A DNA stretch of 64,000 bases from Kribbella sp. NBC_00382 (GTDB taxonomy: Bacteria; Actinomycetota; Actinomycetes; Propionibacteriales; Kribbellaceae): contig NZ_CP107954.1 in the NCBI RefSeq assembly GCF_036067295.1, forward strand, positions 2,542,001 through 2,606,000, written 5' to 3'. The notes under the pieces are model-generated. The model was not told the origin of the DNA and did no database searches. It worked only from the letters and a program-made list of their open reading frames with translations. Positions within the stretch are counted from its first letter, which is position 1. Each line of letters begins with the position of its first letter. This document shows, in pieces, positions 7,474 to 16,882 of this stretch. The position numbers and the translations under genes were made by a program.

Positions 7474-8331
7474 GTGCCCGAGTTGCCGGAGGTTGAGTCG
7501 CTGACGGGGTTCCTGCGGGAACGTGCCGTCGAGCGGGCGTTCGTGCGCGCCGACATCACCGCGATCAGCGCGCTGAAGACCTACGACCCGCCGATCTCGT
7601 CGCTGGTGGGCCTGCTGATCGACGACGTGCAGCGGCACGGCAAGTTCATCGACATCTCCGCGCAGGGCATCCACCTGATCATCCACCTGGCCCGCGCCGG
7701 CTGGCTGCGCTGGCGCGAGGAGCAGTCCACCGGCTTGGTCCGGCCTGGCAAGGGCCCGATCGCCTGCCGGGTGGCATTCGACGACGGCTCCGGCTTCGAC
7801 CTGACCGAGGCCGGCACCCAGAAGAAGCTCGCCGTGTACGTCGTCCGCGACCCCGCCGAGGTGCCCGGCATCGCCAAGCTCGGGCCGGATCCGTTCACGC
7901 TGACCACCGAGGAGTTCGGCGACATCCTGAAGGCGGCCGGCCGGGTCCAGCTGAAGGGCGTCCTGCGCAACCAGTCGATCATCGCCGGCATCGGCAACGC
8001 GTACTCCGACGAGATCCTGCACGTCGCGAAGATGAGCCCGTTCAAGCCGGCCTCCAACCTGTCCGCCGACGAGCTCCAGCAACTCTTCGACGCGATGCAG
8101 GAGACCCTGCGCGACGCGGTCACCCGCTCGGCCGGCCTCGCAGTACAGGACCTCAAGTCGGAGAAAAAGAGCGGCATGCGGGTGCACGGTCGTACCGGCC
8201 AGAAGTGCCCGGTCTGCGGCGACATCGTCCGCGAAGTCAGCTTCGCCGACTCGTCCCTGCAGTACTGCGCCACCTGCCAGACAGGCGGCAAGCCGCTTGC
8301 CGACCGCCGCCTGTCCAAGCTCCTCAAATGA
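7474..8331 (+). CDS. Fpg/Nei-family DNA glycosylase/AP lyase
   Basis: A 285-residue base-excision repair enzyme. After Met removal, Pro2 would be the Schiff-base nucleophile (PELPEVE, 2-8), and Lys57 in RHGKF is the conserved catalytic lysine. The helix-two-turn-helix region includes NQSIIAGIGNAYSDEILHVA. A C-terminal zinc finger has CPVC and CATC pairs followed by the basic loop. The recognition loop is too variable to decide between 8-oxoguanine and oxidised pyrimidine as substrate, so I give no gene symbol. The start is GTG, with CACACT 7 nt upstream. Confidence 0.9.
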   Translation: MPELPEVESLTGFLRERAVERAFVRADITAISALKTYDPPISSLVGLLIDDVQRHGKFIDISAQGIHLIIHLARAGWLRWREEQSTGLVRPGKGPIACRVAFDDGSGFDLTEAGTQKKLAVYVVRDPAEVPGIAKLGPDPFTLTTEEFGDILKAAGRVQLKGVLRNQSIIAGIGNAYSDEILHVAKMSPFKPASNLSADELQQLFDAMQETLRDAVTRSAGLAVQDLKSEKKSGMRVHGRTGQKCPVCGDIVREVSFADSSLQYCATCQTGGKPLADRRLSKLLK

Positions 8332-8332
8332 T

Positions 8333-9325
8333 TCAGGTCATCTGGTTGAACATGTCCAGTACTTCGGAATTGAACGGCGTGGCCAACAGGATCTGAGGAC
8401 CACTGGTGGTCCGTCGCGACGTCGCGGCGAAGATGTAGCCGAGGTTCTGGTCGATCCGGTCCTTCAGCCACGGGCCGCCGCTCGCGCCGCCGTTCATGGT
8501 GCAGCCGAGGGCCGCGTCGGTCGAGCCCGAGGCGGACGTGGTGCCGTCGCAGTAGTACGGGACCTCACCGTTGAACGGCGGCTCGGCCGGCCAGCCCCAG
8601 ATCCGGGTGCCCGGTTGGCTGCGGCTGTTGTTGATGGCCAGACCGTTGCCGCCGACCGTGTCGATCAGGCTCCGGTTGTTACGCGGCCAGACCGTGAAGA
8701 ACGCCTGGTCGTAGCTGAAGTTGCTGTTGTTGATCCAGGCGTTGAACGTCCGGGCAGCCGCCCAGTTCCACAGCCCGGCACCGGACTGGCCGTTGTAGTA
8801 GGACGGTGCGAAGGCGATGTTCGAGTGCCAGTTGCCGCCCTGCCCGCTGTGGATGCAGTGGCCGGCGGTGACGACGAGGTTCTTGTAGTTGTTGTTGACC
8901 GCGGCCGCGGAGCAGACGTAGTTCAGGCCGTTGTCGGAGAAGAAGACCTTGCCCGCGGTGCTTGGGACCGGGTCGTTGAGTGTCGTCCGGCCCACCGGCG
9001 CGACCGGGTGTGAAGCGATGCTCGGCGGTCCAGTCCGCGGTGCGGGATCCTGGCTCGCGGGCAGCTTCGGGTCATTCGGCAGGTCGGCGGGGATCGCGTT
9101 CCGCAGCTTCTCGGCGGTCCAATAGCCGGTCGGCTCCAGCGCACCGGCCGGCGCCTTCGACGGCAGAGCAGGCGCCTGTACTGCGGACGTCGCGGCCGGG
9201 CTGGTCGCTGCCGGCGCATCGGTGGGAGTGGCGGCGAAGGCCGATCCGGTGGCGGCGGTGGTGAGCAGGAAGCCAGCGACGGCCAGCTTCAGTGATCGTT
9301 TTCCGGGCAGGCTGAAAGTGCGCAT
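8333..9325 (-). CDS. secreted trypsin-like serine peptidase
   Basis: A 330-residue exported protease. Residues 1-31 are a Sec signal peptide (GKRSLKLAVAGFLL...GSAFA). A Pro/Ala-rich pro-region extends to about 115. The chymotrypsin-fold triad is His156 (VVTAGHC), Asp206 (SYDQAFF) and Ser282 (GGASGGP). The arrangement resembles V8/Glu-specific-like actinobacterial peptidases. Two cysteines flank the active-site serine region (C259 and C275). Its stop is 1 nt beyond the end of the convergent glycosylase gene. The target is unknown. Confidence 0.88.
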   Translation of the reverse strand: MRTFSLPGKRSLKLAVAGFLLTTAATGSAFAATPTDAPAATSPAATSAVQAPALPSKAPAGALEPTGYWTAEKLRNAIPADLPNDPKLPASQDPAPRTGPPSIASHPVAPVGRTTLNDPVPSTAGKVFFSDNGLNYVCSAAAVNNNYKNLVVTAGHCIHSGQGGNWHSNIAFAPSYYNGQSGAGLWNWAAARTFNAWINNSNFSYDQAFFTVWPRNNRSLIDTVGGNGLAINNSRSQPGTRIWGWPAEPPFNGEVPYYCDGTTSASGSTDAALGCTMNGGASGGPWLKDRIDQNLGYIFAATSRRTTSGPQILLATPFNSEVLDMFNQMT

Positions 9326-9464
9326 GGTGGCTCCTCATTCGGGGCGGAACAGAGTCACTGCGTGATCACTGACAGTAGAGGGGAAACGTTCCCAATCGGC
9401 AAGGCCTCGGCCGATCTGCGGACCAGGGGGCGCGGTGGGCGGCCGGGGCTGCGATGATCACTGC

Positions 9465-9782
9465 ATGACTCCGGAGATTCCCGCAGTGGTGGTTGCCGAC
9501 GTCGACGACGCGTTGCTCGCCGAGGCGTTCGTGCTCGACGTCCGCGAACCCGACGAGTGGGCCCGCGGGCACATCGAGAACGCGGTGCACATCCCGCTCG
9601 GCCAGCTGCAGGAGCGGGTCGGCGAGGTGCCGCTCGGGCAGAAGGTGCTCTGCGTCTGCGCGGTCGGTGGCCGGTCCTCGATGGCGACCCAGTTCCTGGC
9701 GTCCCAGGGCCGCGACGCGATCAACCTCGACGGCGGTATGACGGCCTGGGAAGGCGCCGGCCGGCCGGTCTCGCTCGACTGA
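9465..9782 (+). CDS. rhodanese-like domain protein
   Basis: A 105-residue single rhodanese domain. It has the conserved LDVREPDEWARGHIENAVHIP (24-44) and the active-site loop C65-A-V-G-G-R-S71, with the catalytic cysteine intact. Such proteins carry persulfide sulfur in the cytoplasm. GATGAT lies 6 nt before the ATG and there is no SD, so a leaderless start is likely. It stands alone between the secreted protease and a large exported hydrolase. Confidence 0.87.
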   Translation: MTPEIPAVVVADVDDALLAEAFVLDVREPDEWARGHIENAVHIPLGQLQERVGEVPLGQKVLCVCAVGGRSSMATQFLASQGRDAINLDGGMTAWEGAGRPVSLD

Positions 9783-9922
9783 TTCCAGACAATAATCTTC
9801 CGGTCTCCGATCAAAGACGTTACTTTGTCACCGATCGGTTGACCGGCGTACACCCGCGCCTCACACGGCGGTAGGGCTCGCGGCGTCGGATGGCCGCGTC
9901 CGTCCACGCCGAGGAGGCCGTT

Positions 9923-12900
9923 GTGTCGTTCCGTCGCGTTGCCGTTTGTCTCACCGCAGGTGGCCTGATTCTCGGTACTACGATCAGCCCGGCCTTCGCC
10001 CGATCCGTAGCGCAGCACCAACCGCTCCCCGATGCCGCCATCGCCGGCGACGGCTTGGTGACGAGCCGGCAGGACGACCCGATAGCGCCCGGCGTCGACC
10101 ACACCGCGTTCGAGCGGCTGGACGCTCGCGGCTGGCTGCGCGGCGACATCATCGTGGCCGATCTCGACAAGCACGGCGTCACCGTCGACTACGTGAACAC
10201 CGGCAAGGTCTCAGGCGGCCAGCCGCTCAGCCAGCAACTCGCAAGCAAGGGCGCGATCGCCGGCGTCAACGGCGACTTCTTCGACATCAACGACACCACC
10301 GCGCCCCTCGGCGTCGGCATCGAGCGCAACGGCAACAACACGGCCGGCCGGCTGATCAACGCCCCCGCCGCCGGCCACAACGACACCGCGGTGATCGGCA
10401 AGGACGGCCTCGGCCGGATCGCCCAGGTCTTCCTGCAGGGCACGGCGACCGACGACGACGCCACCAAGCTCGACCTGACCAACCTCAACTCACCCGGCGT
10501 CAACGCCGACGGCATCGGCCTCTACACCCCAGAGTGGGGCGCCGCACCCCTCACGAGAACAGTCGACGGCGTACCCAACGTCCGCGAGGTCCTGCTCCGC
10601 GACGGCGCAGTCGTCTCCTCGACGACCACCCCCGGTACTACGCGGCTAGCGGCCAACGAGCTGGCCCTGATCGGCCGTGATGCAGGCGCCACCTCCCTCA
10701 ACGCCTTCGAACCCGGCGACAAGGTGGACATCCAATACGGCCCGCGCCCAGACGCACTCGACGCCGCCGTCGCGATCAGCGGCAACGTCCAACTAGCCCA
10801 CGACGGCAAGGTCCCGGATGACGTACCCGATGCCGACCTCGCCCCGCGAACAGCAGTCGGCTTCACCGAGAACGGCCGCCGCATGGTCCTCCTCACCGTC
10901 GACGGTCGCGCGACCGGCTCCCGCGGCCTCTCCCTCAAGGAGATGGGCCAGCTGATGATCGGCCTCGGCGCCGACGACGTCCTCAACCTCGACGGCGGCG
11001 GCTCCTCCACGATGCTCGCCCGCTCACCCGGCGAGGCCGCCCCCGAGGTGGTCAATGACCCGTCCGACGGCGGCGAGCGACTGATCCCGAACGGCCTCGG
11101 ACTCCTTCCCACCAAGGGATCCGGCAAGCTCAAGGGCTTCCAGCTCGAAGCAACCGGTACTGCGGCCGAGGACGCCGACACCGACGTCTCCAAGAGCTCC
11201 CGCGTCCTCACCGGCCTCACCCGAGTACTGACCGCCAAGGGCCACGACGAAACCTACACACCAGCCACCGGTACGCCGAACTGGTCCACCGGCAGCAATG
11301 CGAGCGTCACCAGCAAGGGAGTCGTCACGGGCCGCCGCGCAGGCGATGTCATCGTCACCGCCGCGAAGGGCTCGGCACGCGGCCGCTTCCCGATGACAGT
11401 CCTCGGTACTCCGATCCGCCTCGCCCCCTCGACTCGCCAGGTCTCGTTGCCCGACGCAACCGCCAAGGGCTTCTTCACCGTCAACGGCTACGACGCGGAC
11501 GGCTTCTCCACCTGGGTCGAACCGCGGGACGTCAAGCTCACCTACGATCCCGCATTGGTGACCGTTGTTGCGCGAGGCAACGGCTTCGACGTGAAGGCGA
11601 TCGGTACCGACGCCGTCTCGACCGTCGTCACCGCGAAGGTCGGCCAGCTCACCACGCAACTCAGTGTCACCGCAGGGCTGACCAGCCAGATCGTGGATGA
11701 GGTCGACGACCCGGCCAAGTGGGTTGCGAACGCAGTACCGGTTGGTGCCTCGACGGCATCGAGATCCGTTGCCGAGGGCCACGATGGTGGGCAGGCGATC
11801 GCGCTCGACTACTCGTTGACGGGCAGCACCGCGACGCGGGCGGCGTACCTGTCGGAGACTCCGCAGCAGACGCTGCCCGGCCAGCCGCAGAAGCTCGGCG
11901 CGTGGATCTACGGTGACGGCAAGGGCGCCTGGTTGCGCGCGAACGCCTACGACGGCGCGGGCGGCTCGGCCCAGACCCTCAACCTGGCGGCGACAGTCGA
12001 CTGGACCGGCTGGAAGTACGTTGAGGCGGACATCCCGCCCGGGCTGACGATGCCGCTGCGGTTCTGGCGGATCTACGTCGTCGAGACGGTGCCGACCCGG
12101 CAGTACTCCGGCCGGATCGTGATCGACGATCTGACCGTCCGCGGCGCCCCGCCGGTGACGATCGCGCCGCCGGCCAAGGTGATCGACCCGATGGTGGTCA
12201 CGGACGGCAGCGCGACCGGCGGCGGACGCTGGAAGTTCGCCGTGATGTCGGACGCGCAGTTCACCGCCGACGACCCGAACTCGGACTTCGTGAAGCAGGC
12301 CCGCCGGACGATCCGGGAGGCGCTCGCGCAGAACCCGGACTTCCTGGTGATCAACGGCGACTTCGTCGACCGTGGGTTCGCTCAGGACATCGCGCTGGCG
12401 AAGAAGATCATCGACGAGGAGGTCGCCGGCAAGGTGCCGGTGCACTACGTGCCGGGCAACCACGAGAGCTACGGGCCGGGCGACCTGTCCGAGTGGACCA
12501 AGGTGTTCGGCGCGCCGACCAGCACGTTCGACCACAAGGGCACCCGGTTCATCCTGCGCGACTCGTCGCTCGGATCGCTGCGGGCCGGTGGGTTCGCGCA
12601 GATCCTCGACCTTCGGCAGCAGCTCGACGACGCTTCCCGCAACAAGGCGATCAAGAACGTCGTGGTGATGGCCCACCACCCGATCGACGACCCGTCGCCG
12701 ACGCAGAACTCGCAGCTCGGCGATCGCAAGGAGGCTGAGCTGCTGGTCCGCTGGCTCGCGGACTTCCGCGCATCGACGGGCAAGGGCGCGGCCTACATGG
12801 CGGCTCACGCGGGCACCTTTGCGGCGACTCGGACCGACGGAGTGCTACTGCCGCTGACGGGCAACTCGGGCAAGGGCCCGGCGGCTGCTCCGGACGCTGG

Positions 12901-13312
12901 TGGGTTCACCGGGTGGGCGCTGGTGGGGATCGACCCGTCAGCGAAGGAGGCGGCGGCTGGTGAGCGCCACTGGTCGGCTCCTGAGCGGGACTGGTTCCAG
13001 GTGGAGCTGCGGGCGCATGTGGACTCGCTGGAGCTGTCGGCGCCGGCAGTGCTCAAGCTGGGCAAGACAGGGGCGGTGGCGGCGACCGTAGTACAGGAGA
13101 ACCGGCGAGTGCCGGTGTCGTTCCCGGTCTCGGCCGACTGGTTCGGATCGTCTCTCCTGCACATCGGCTCCATCCGTACCGCGCCCTTCTGGGCAGTGGC
13201 CTCCTATGACCCGGCCACTGGCACTCTGACCGGCCTGCGCCCCGGCACAGTCCAGCTAGGCGTGACAGTCAACGGCACCAGCAAGAGCACGACCGTGCAG
13301 GTCAACTGGTAG
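9923..13312 (+). CDS. secreted phosphodiester glycosidase / metallophosphoesterase multidomain protein
   Basis: A 1129-residue exported protein. I use GTG 9923 because GAGGAG lies 6 nt upstream and the signal peptide (VSFRRVAVCLTAGG...AFA) starts there. Residues 60-395 are an NAGPA/DUF2233 domain (GAIAGVNGDFFDIND and LNLDGGGSSTML). Residues 400-560 hold an Ig-like/BIG region and 590-740 a jelly-roll region. Residues 770-1000 are a calcineurin-like phosphoesterase with NGDFVDRG, PGNHES and MAHHP. Its first motif is SDAQ instead of D-x-H, and the usual GHxH is replaced by AAHAGT, so metal binding may differ. It probably acts on cell-surface or environmental phosphodiesters. Confidence 0.85.
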   Translation: MSFRRVAVCLTAGGLILGTTISPAFARSVAQHQPLPDAAIAGDGLVTSRQDDPIAPGVDHTAFERLDARGWLRGDIIVADLDKHGVTVDYVNTGKVSGGQPLSQQLASKGAIAGVNGDFFDINDTTAPLGVGIERNGNNTAGRLINAPAAGHNDTAVIGKDGLGRIAQVFLQGTATDDDATKLDLTNLNSPGVNADGIGLYTPEWGAAPLTRTVDGVPNVREVLLRDGAVVSSTTTPGTTRLAANELALIGRDAGATSLNAFEPGDKVDIQYGPRPDALDAAVAISGNVQLAHDGKVPDDVPDADLAPRTAVGFTENGRRMVLLTVDGRATGSRGLSLKEMGQLMIGLGADDVLNLDGGGSSTMLARSPGEAAPEVVNDPSDGGERLIPNGLGLLPTKGSGKLKGFQLEATGTAAEDADTDVSKSSRVLTGLTRVLTAKGHDETYTPATGTPNWSTGSNASVTSKGVVTGRRAGDVIVTAAKGSARGRFPMTVLGTPIRLAPSTRQVSLPDATAKGFFTVNGYDADGFSTWVEPRDVKLTYDPALVTVVARGNGFDVKAIGTDAVSTVVTAKVGQLTTQLSVTAGLTSQIVDEVDDPAKWVANAVPVGASTASRSVAEGHDGGQAIALDYSLTGSTATRAAYLSETPQQTLPGQPQKLGAWIYGDGKGAWLRANAYDGAGGSAQTLNLAATVDWTGWKYVEADIPPGLTMPLRFWRIYVVETVPTRQYSGRIVIDDLTVRGAPPVTIAPPAKVIDPMVVTDGSATGGGRWKFAVMSDAQFTADDPNSDFVKQARRTIREALAQNPDFLVINGDFVDRGFAQDIALAKKIIDEEVAGKVPVHYVPGNHESYGPGDLSEWTKVFGAPTSTFDHKGTRFILRDSSLGSLRAGGFAQILDLRQQLDDASRNKAIKNVVVMAHHPIDDPSPTQNSQLGDRKEAELLVRWLADFRASTGKGAAYMAAHAGTFAATRTDGVLLPLTGNSGKGPAAAPDAGGFTGWALVGIDPSAKEAAAGERHWSAPERDWFQVELRAHVDSLELSAPAVLKLGKTGAVAATVVQENRRVPVSFPVSADWFGSSLLHIGSIRTAPFWAVASYDPATGTLTGLRPGTVQLGVTVNGTSKSTTVQVNW

Positions 13313-13348
13313 CCCTCACACGATCAGGACTGCGGCCGTTCAACGGGT

Positions 13349-13987
13349 ATGAAGCGAATCGTTGAGCCCAAGGTCCTGTACTTCGGAACGCCAGTGGTAC
13401 TCATCAGCTCGCAGAACCCGGACGGCAGCACCAACCTCGCGCCGATGTCCTCTGCTTGGTGGTTGCACAACACGGCGATGCTGGGGATGGCCGTCGCGTC
13501 GCAGACCGTACAGAACCTGACAGAGCGGCCGGACTGCATCCTCAATCTGGTCGAGCCGGCGATGGTCGCCGGCCTCGACCGGATCGCGCTGCTGACCGGG
13601 TCCGAGCAGATCCCCGAGCCCAAGCGGGCTCGCGGCTACCGCTACGAGCCGGACAAGTTCGCAGCGGCCGGGTGGAGCAGGATGCCCGGAACTCTGGTCG
13701 AGGTCGACGCCGTCGAGGAAAGCCCGATCAACCTCGAAGGGCGGATCGAGGCGATCCACACCGTCGGCGGACCCGACTCCACCCTGCGGGCGATGGAGAT
13801 GTCGGTCCGTCGCGTGCACGTGCGGGAGGACCTGCTGATGAACGACGACCGCTACATCGACCCGCTGCGCTGGGACCCGCTGATCATGAAGTTCACCGAG
13901 TACTTCGCCGGCGGCGCACCGGCGTACGAGTCCTCCCTCGCCCGCGGCTGGCAGATGCCGGCGCTGCAGGTAGCGTCTGGTGCATGA
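13349..13987 (+). CDS. flavin reductase-like (FMN-binding split barrel) protein
   Basis: A 212-residue protein that opens with VLYFGTPVVLISSQNPDGSTNLAPMSSAWWL, the usual first strand pair of the flavin reductase-like family. The segment PDCILNLVEP is the next family strand. It would bind FMN in the cytoplasm as a dimer. Its stop overlaps the start of the LD-carboxypeptidase gene by 4 nt (ATGA), so the two may be co-translated, though no functional link is obvious. Confidence 0.85.
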   Translation: MKRIVEPKVLYFGTPVVLISSQNPDGSTNLAPMSSAWWLHNTAMLGMAVASQTVQNLTERPDCILNLVEPAMVAGLDRIALLTGSEQIPEPKRARGYRYEPDKFAAAGWSRMPGTLVEVDAVEESPINLEGRIEAIHTVGGPDSTLRAMEMSVRRVHVREDLLMNDDRYIDPLRWDPLIMKFTEYFAGGAPAYESSLARGWQMPALQVASGA

Positions 13988-14901
13988 CTGACGTGAGGCG
14001 CCCGCGGCGGCTGCAGAGTGGGGATCGTGTCGCCGTGGTGGCACCGGCCGGGCCGCTGGTGGCCGAGCGGTTGGAGACGGGGTCCAAGCATCTCCGCGAG
14101 TGGGGGCTGGAGCTCGACATCATGCCGGCCGTGCTGACCCGGCATGAGCGGTTCCCCTACCTCGCCGGTGATGACGCTGCACGTGCGGCGGACTTCCGGG
14201 CCGCGTGGCTGGACCCGCAGTACGCAGCAGTGTTCTGCGGGCGCGGCGGCTATGGCGTGCAGCGGTTGCTGCAGCATCTGGACCTGGATGAGCTCGCTGG
14301 CGTCGACAAGGTGCTGGTCGGCTTCAGCGACATCACCGCGTTGCACGAGGCCCTCAACGCTCAGGGGCTGGTCACCGTTCACGGTCCGATGGCTGCGGCC
14401 GTCGAGCAACTCGGTGCACTCGAAGGGCGCGAGCGGCTGCATGACCTGCTGTTCGAGCCCGAATCCGTCAAGGACCTGCTGGCGCCACGTGCTGCTCGGA
14501 CCGTGGTGCCCGGTACTGCGGAGGGTCGGCTGCTGGGTGGCAACCTAGCCCTGCTTGCCTCCAGCCTGGGCACTCCGACGTCAGTACGGCCGGACGGCAT
14601 CGTCGTGCTCGAAGACGTGAGCGAGGACGGCTACCGGGTCGATCGCCTGCTCACCCAATTGCTGCGGGCCGGCTGGTTCGACCAGGTGACCGGTCTGGTG
14701 ATCGGTGACTTCAGCGAGCCTGACGATCAGGGGCTGGTCACTGACGTGGTGCGTGAGCGGCTCGAGCCACTCGGCGTACCGATGGTCGAGGGCGCGGCGA
14801 TCGGGCACGAAGAGGTCAACCTGGCTGTCCCGCTTGGTCTTCCGGTTCGTCTGGACGCGACGGCCAGCACGCTCACGCCACTGCTGCCTGCCTTCAGCTA
14901 G
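13984..14901 (+). CDS. LD-carboxypeptidase (peptidase family S66)
   Basis: A 305-residue enzyme of the S66 family, which removes the terminal D-alanine from peptidoglycan tetrapeptides (LdcA) or cleaves related L-D bonds (MccF). The nucleophile is Ser115 in GFSDIT, with Glu210 (VVLEDV) and His275 (IGHEEVNL) completing the triad. There is no signal peptide, which fits cytoplasmic wall recycling. TAGCGT lies 7 nt before the ATG inside the upstream gene, so an internal leaderless promoter is possible. It overlaps the convergent peptidase gene by 8 nt. Confidence 0.9.
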   Translation: MTDVRRPRRLQSGDRVAVVAPAGPLVAERLETGSKHLREWGLELDIMPAVLTRHERFPYLAGDDAARAADFRAAWLDPQYAAVFCGRGGYGVQRLLQHLDLDELAGVDKVLVGFSDITALHEALNAQGLVTVHGPMAAAVEQLGALEGRERLHDLLFEPESVKDLLAPRAARTVVPGTAEGRLLGGNLALLASSLGTPTSVRPDGIVVLEDVSEDGYRVDRLLTQLLRAGWFDQVTGLVIGDFSEPDDQGLVTDVVRERLEPLGVPMVEGAAIGHEEVNLAVPLGLPVRLDATASTLTPLLPAFS

Positions 14902-16684
14902 ACAAATGCTCGCGCAGGAAGGCGAACGCCTGCGGGTAGGCGTCGAGGCGGTTGGCGCGTTTGGCCAGGCCGTGGCCCTCGTCCGGGTAGACCAGCAGCT
15001 GACACGGAACGTCTCGCTTGCTGAGTGCCTCGACGATCTGCTCCGCCTCTGACAACGGCACCCGCGGATCGTTCGCGCCATGGATGACGAACAGCGGCGC
15101 CCGGATGTCGTCCACCCGGTTCAGCGGACTGGCCTTCTCGAGGAACTCACGGTCCTCCGCCAGTACGCCGTACTCCCGCTCGCGAGCCACTCGCCGGTAC
15201 GCCGACGTGTTCTCCAGGAACGTGACCAGCGAGGCGACCCCGACGACATCCACCCCCGCCGCCCAGCGCTCTGGCTGGAACGCGAGCCCAGCCAGCACCA
15301 TGTAGCCGCCGTACGATCCGCCCCACAACGCGGTGCGCTGGGGATCGACGTCGATCGACGGCAGCCAGTCGTGAATCGCCGCGAGGTCCTTCACCGAGTC
15401 GAGCCGCAACTCCTTGTCGTCCAGGGCGTACCACCGCTTCCCGTACGCCGCTGAGCCGCGCACGTTGGGCACGATGACGGTATGGCCCTCCGCGGCCAGC
15501 GCCGTGACCACTGGGTTCCAGATGCGCATCGCCATCATCTCCGGGCCGCCATGTATCCACACCACGGCCGAGCCGTCCCCACTGCCGTCAACAGGCCGGT
15601 ACACGAACACAGGGACCTGCTCGCCGTCGAAGGACGTCACTCGATGGCTCTCGGGATGCTTGAGCCCCTGTGGAAGCGCAGTACTCACCGGCGACTGGAC
15701 GGCGACGACCTCACCCGTCGCCAGCGTGTAGCGGAACACGGACAGCGGGTCGATCGGTGAACTGTGGTTGAGCAGCGCGTAGCTGCCATCGGCCGACCAG
15801 AGCGGGTCCGGAGCCACGATGAGCCGCGCTGCGCAGCCACCGATCGGCAGGTCGAGCTGTGCGACGTACGAGGCGTCCTTGAGCTTGTGCAGCGCCATGG
15901 TGACGACGCCGTCGTCAGTGGTCCCGACCAGCAGGTGTTCGCCGTCGGGGCAGACCCATCCGGCCAGGTCGTGCCTCTCGTCGACCAGGAGATCGGTCCA
16001 GCTCGCAGTACCGACGTCGTACCGCCGTAAGGCCAGCCGCTCGCGCCCTGCATCGCTGGCGACGACGAACCCGGACGAGTCGGGCAGCCACGAAGCTCCT
16101 TCGTGGTAAGTCGGGTCGTCGTAGCCAGTGAGCTCAGTGACCGACTGTGCGGCCACATCGACCAGTAGGAGCTGTACCGAGTTGCCCGGGCCACCGGCGA
16201 GCGCGACCACCGCCCAGCGCTCGTCGGGGGACACGGTTGCTGACGTCAGGAAGCCGCCACCGTCGTACAGCGTGGTCTCGTCGCCACTGGCCAGGTTGAG
16301 CATCACCAGGTCGAAGTCGACCTCGTTGCGGCGGTTGGTGGTGAAGAAAACCCTGCCTGGCTTGGCATCCACGAGGTGATGGAAGTAGGCGAGGTCATGC
16401 GTGAGTGGAGAGAGCACCGCATTGCTGTCATCCAGATCGAGCACGGACAGCTGGCCACGCTCGTCACCGCCACTGTCGTGCTCGACGACCACTAGCTGGC
16501 CACCGGGCACGAACCGCGCCGACCGAGCTGTGTCGTTCAAGGCCGTCAGCGCACGCCAGGAACCATCCACGGCCACCAGATGGATCTGGCGGATCCCACT
16601 CTCGTCGTACCCGACGAGCAGATTGCCCGCCGGATCCACGTCGAAGGCCATCACGGTCGGCAGCGAGAGCAGCGTCGTCAGCAC
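14894..16684 (-). CDS. S9-family (prolyl oligopeptidase-like) serine peptidase
   Basis: A 596-residue protein. Residues 1-340 are a WD/TolB-like propeller with repeated blades (DERWAVVALAGG and WSADGSYALLNH). Residues 350-596 are the alpha/beta-hydrolase domain with nucleophile GGSYGGYM, the acid in GANDPRVP and the histidine in DEGHGL. It lacks a signal peptide. I start at GTG 16684 (VLTTLLSLPTVMAFD), because residues predicted further upstream do not resemble the family and the length then fits S9C peptidases. It probably trims oligopeptides in the cytoplasm. Confidence 0.85.
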   Translation of the reverse strand: MLTTLLSLPTVMAFDVDPAGNLLVGYDESGIRQIHLVAVDGSWRALTALNDTARSARFVPGGQLVVVEHDSGGDERGQLSVLDLDDSNAVLSPLTHDLAYFHHLVDAKPGRVFFTTNRRNEVDFDLVMLNLASGDETTLYDGGGFLTSATVSPDERWAVVALAGGPGNSVQLLLVDVAAQSVTELTGYDDPTYHEGASWLPDSSGFVVASDAGRERLALRRYDVGTASWTDLLVDERHDLAGWVCPDGEHLLVGTTDDGVVTMALHKLKDASYVAQLDLPIGGCAARLIVAPDPLWSADGSYALLNHSSPIDPLSVFRYTLATGEVVAVQSPVSTALPQGLKHPESHRVTSFDGEQVPVFVYRPVDGSGDGSAVVWIHGGPEMMAMRIWNPVVTALAAEGHTVIVPNVRGSAAYGKRWYALDDKELRLDSVKDLAAIHDWLPSIDVDPQRTALWGGSYGGYMVLAGLAFQPERWAAGVDVVGVASLVTFLENTSAYRRVAREREYGVLAEDREFLEKASPLNRVDDIRAPLFVIHGANDPRVPLSEAEQIVEALSKRDVPCQLLVYPDEGHGLAKRANRLDAYPQAFAFLREHLSS

Positions 16685-16882
16685 GCTCCAATCCTCACAC
16701 GCAGGCAAGTCCTCCGGACAGCACCTTGCTGCAGCCCAGCCGGCGACGGAAGTCAAGAGTGACGACCTCTTGTTGATGACGCAGGGTAATCGTAATCTCG
16801 CAGAGGGGCATGATGCCACTGGCCGCAGGGGTGAGTCAGTGCGGACCGGCATCGATTTCATCAACCGCCGAAGGGGTCTGCC

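Noticed and set aside
8333-9325. The secreted protease as part of a defence or toxin system
   Set aside because: It is a standard exported trypsin-fold enzyme with signal and pro-peptide, and its neighbours are unrelated.
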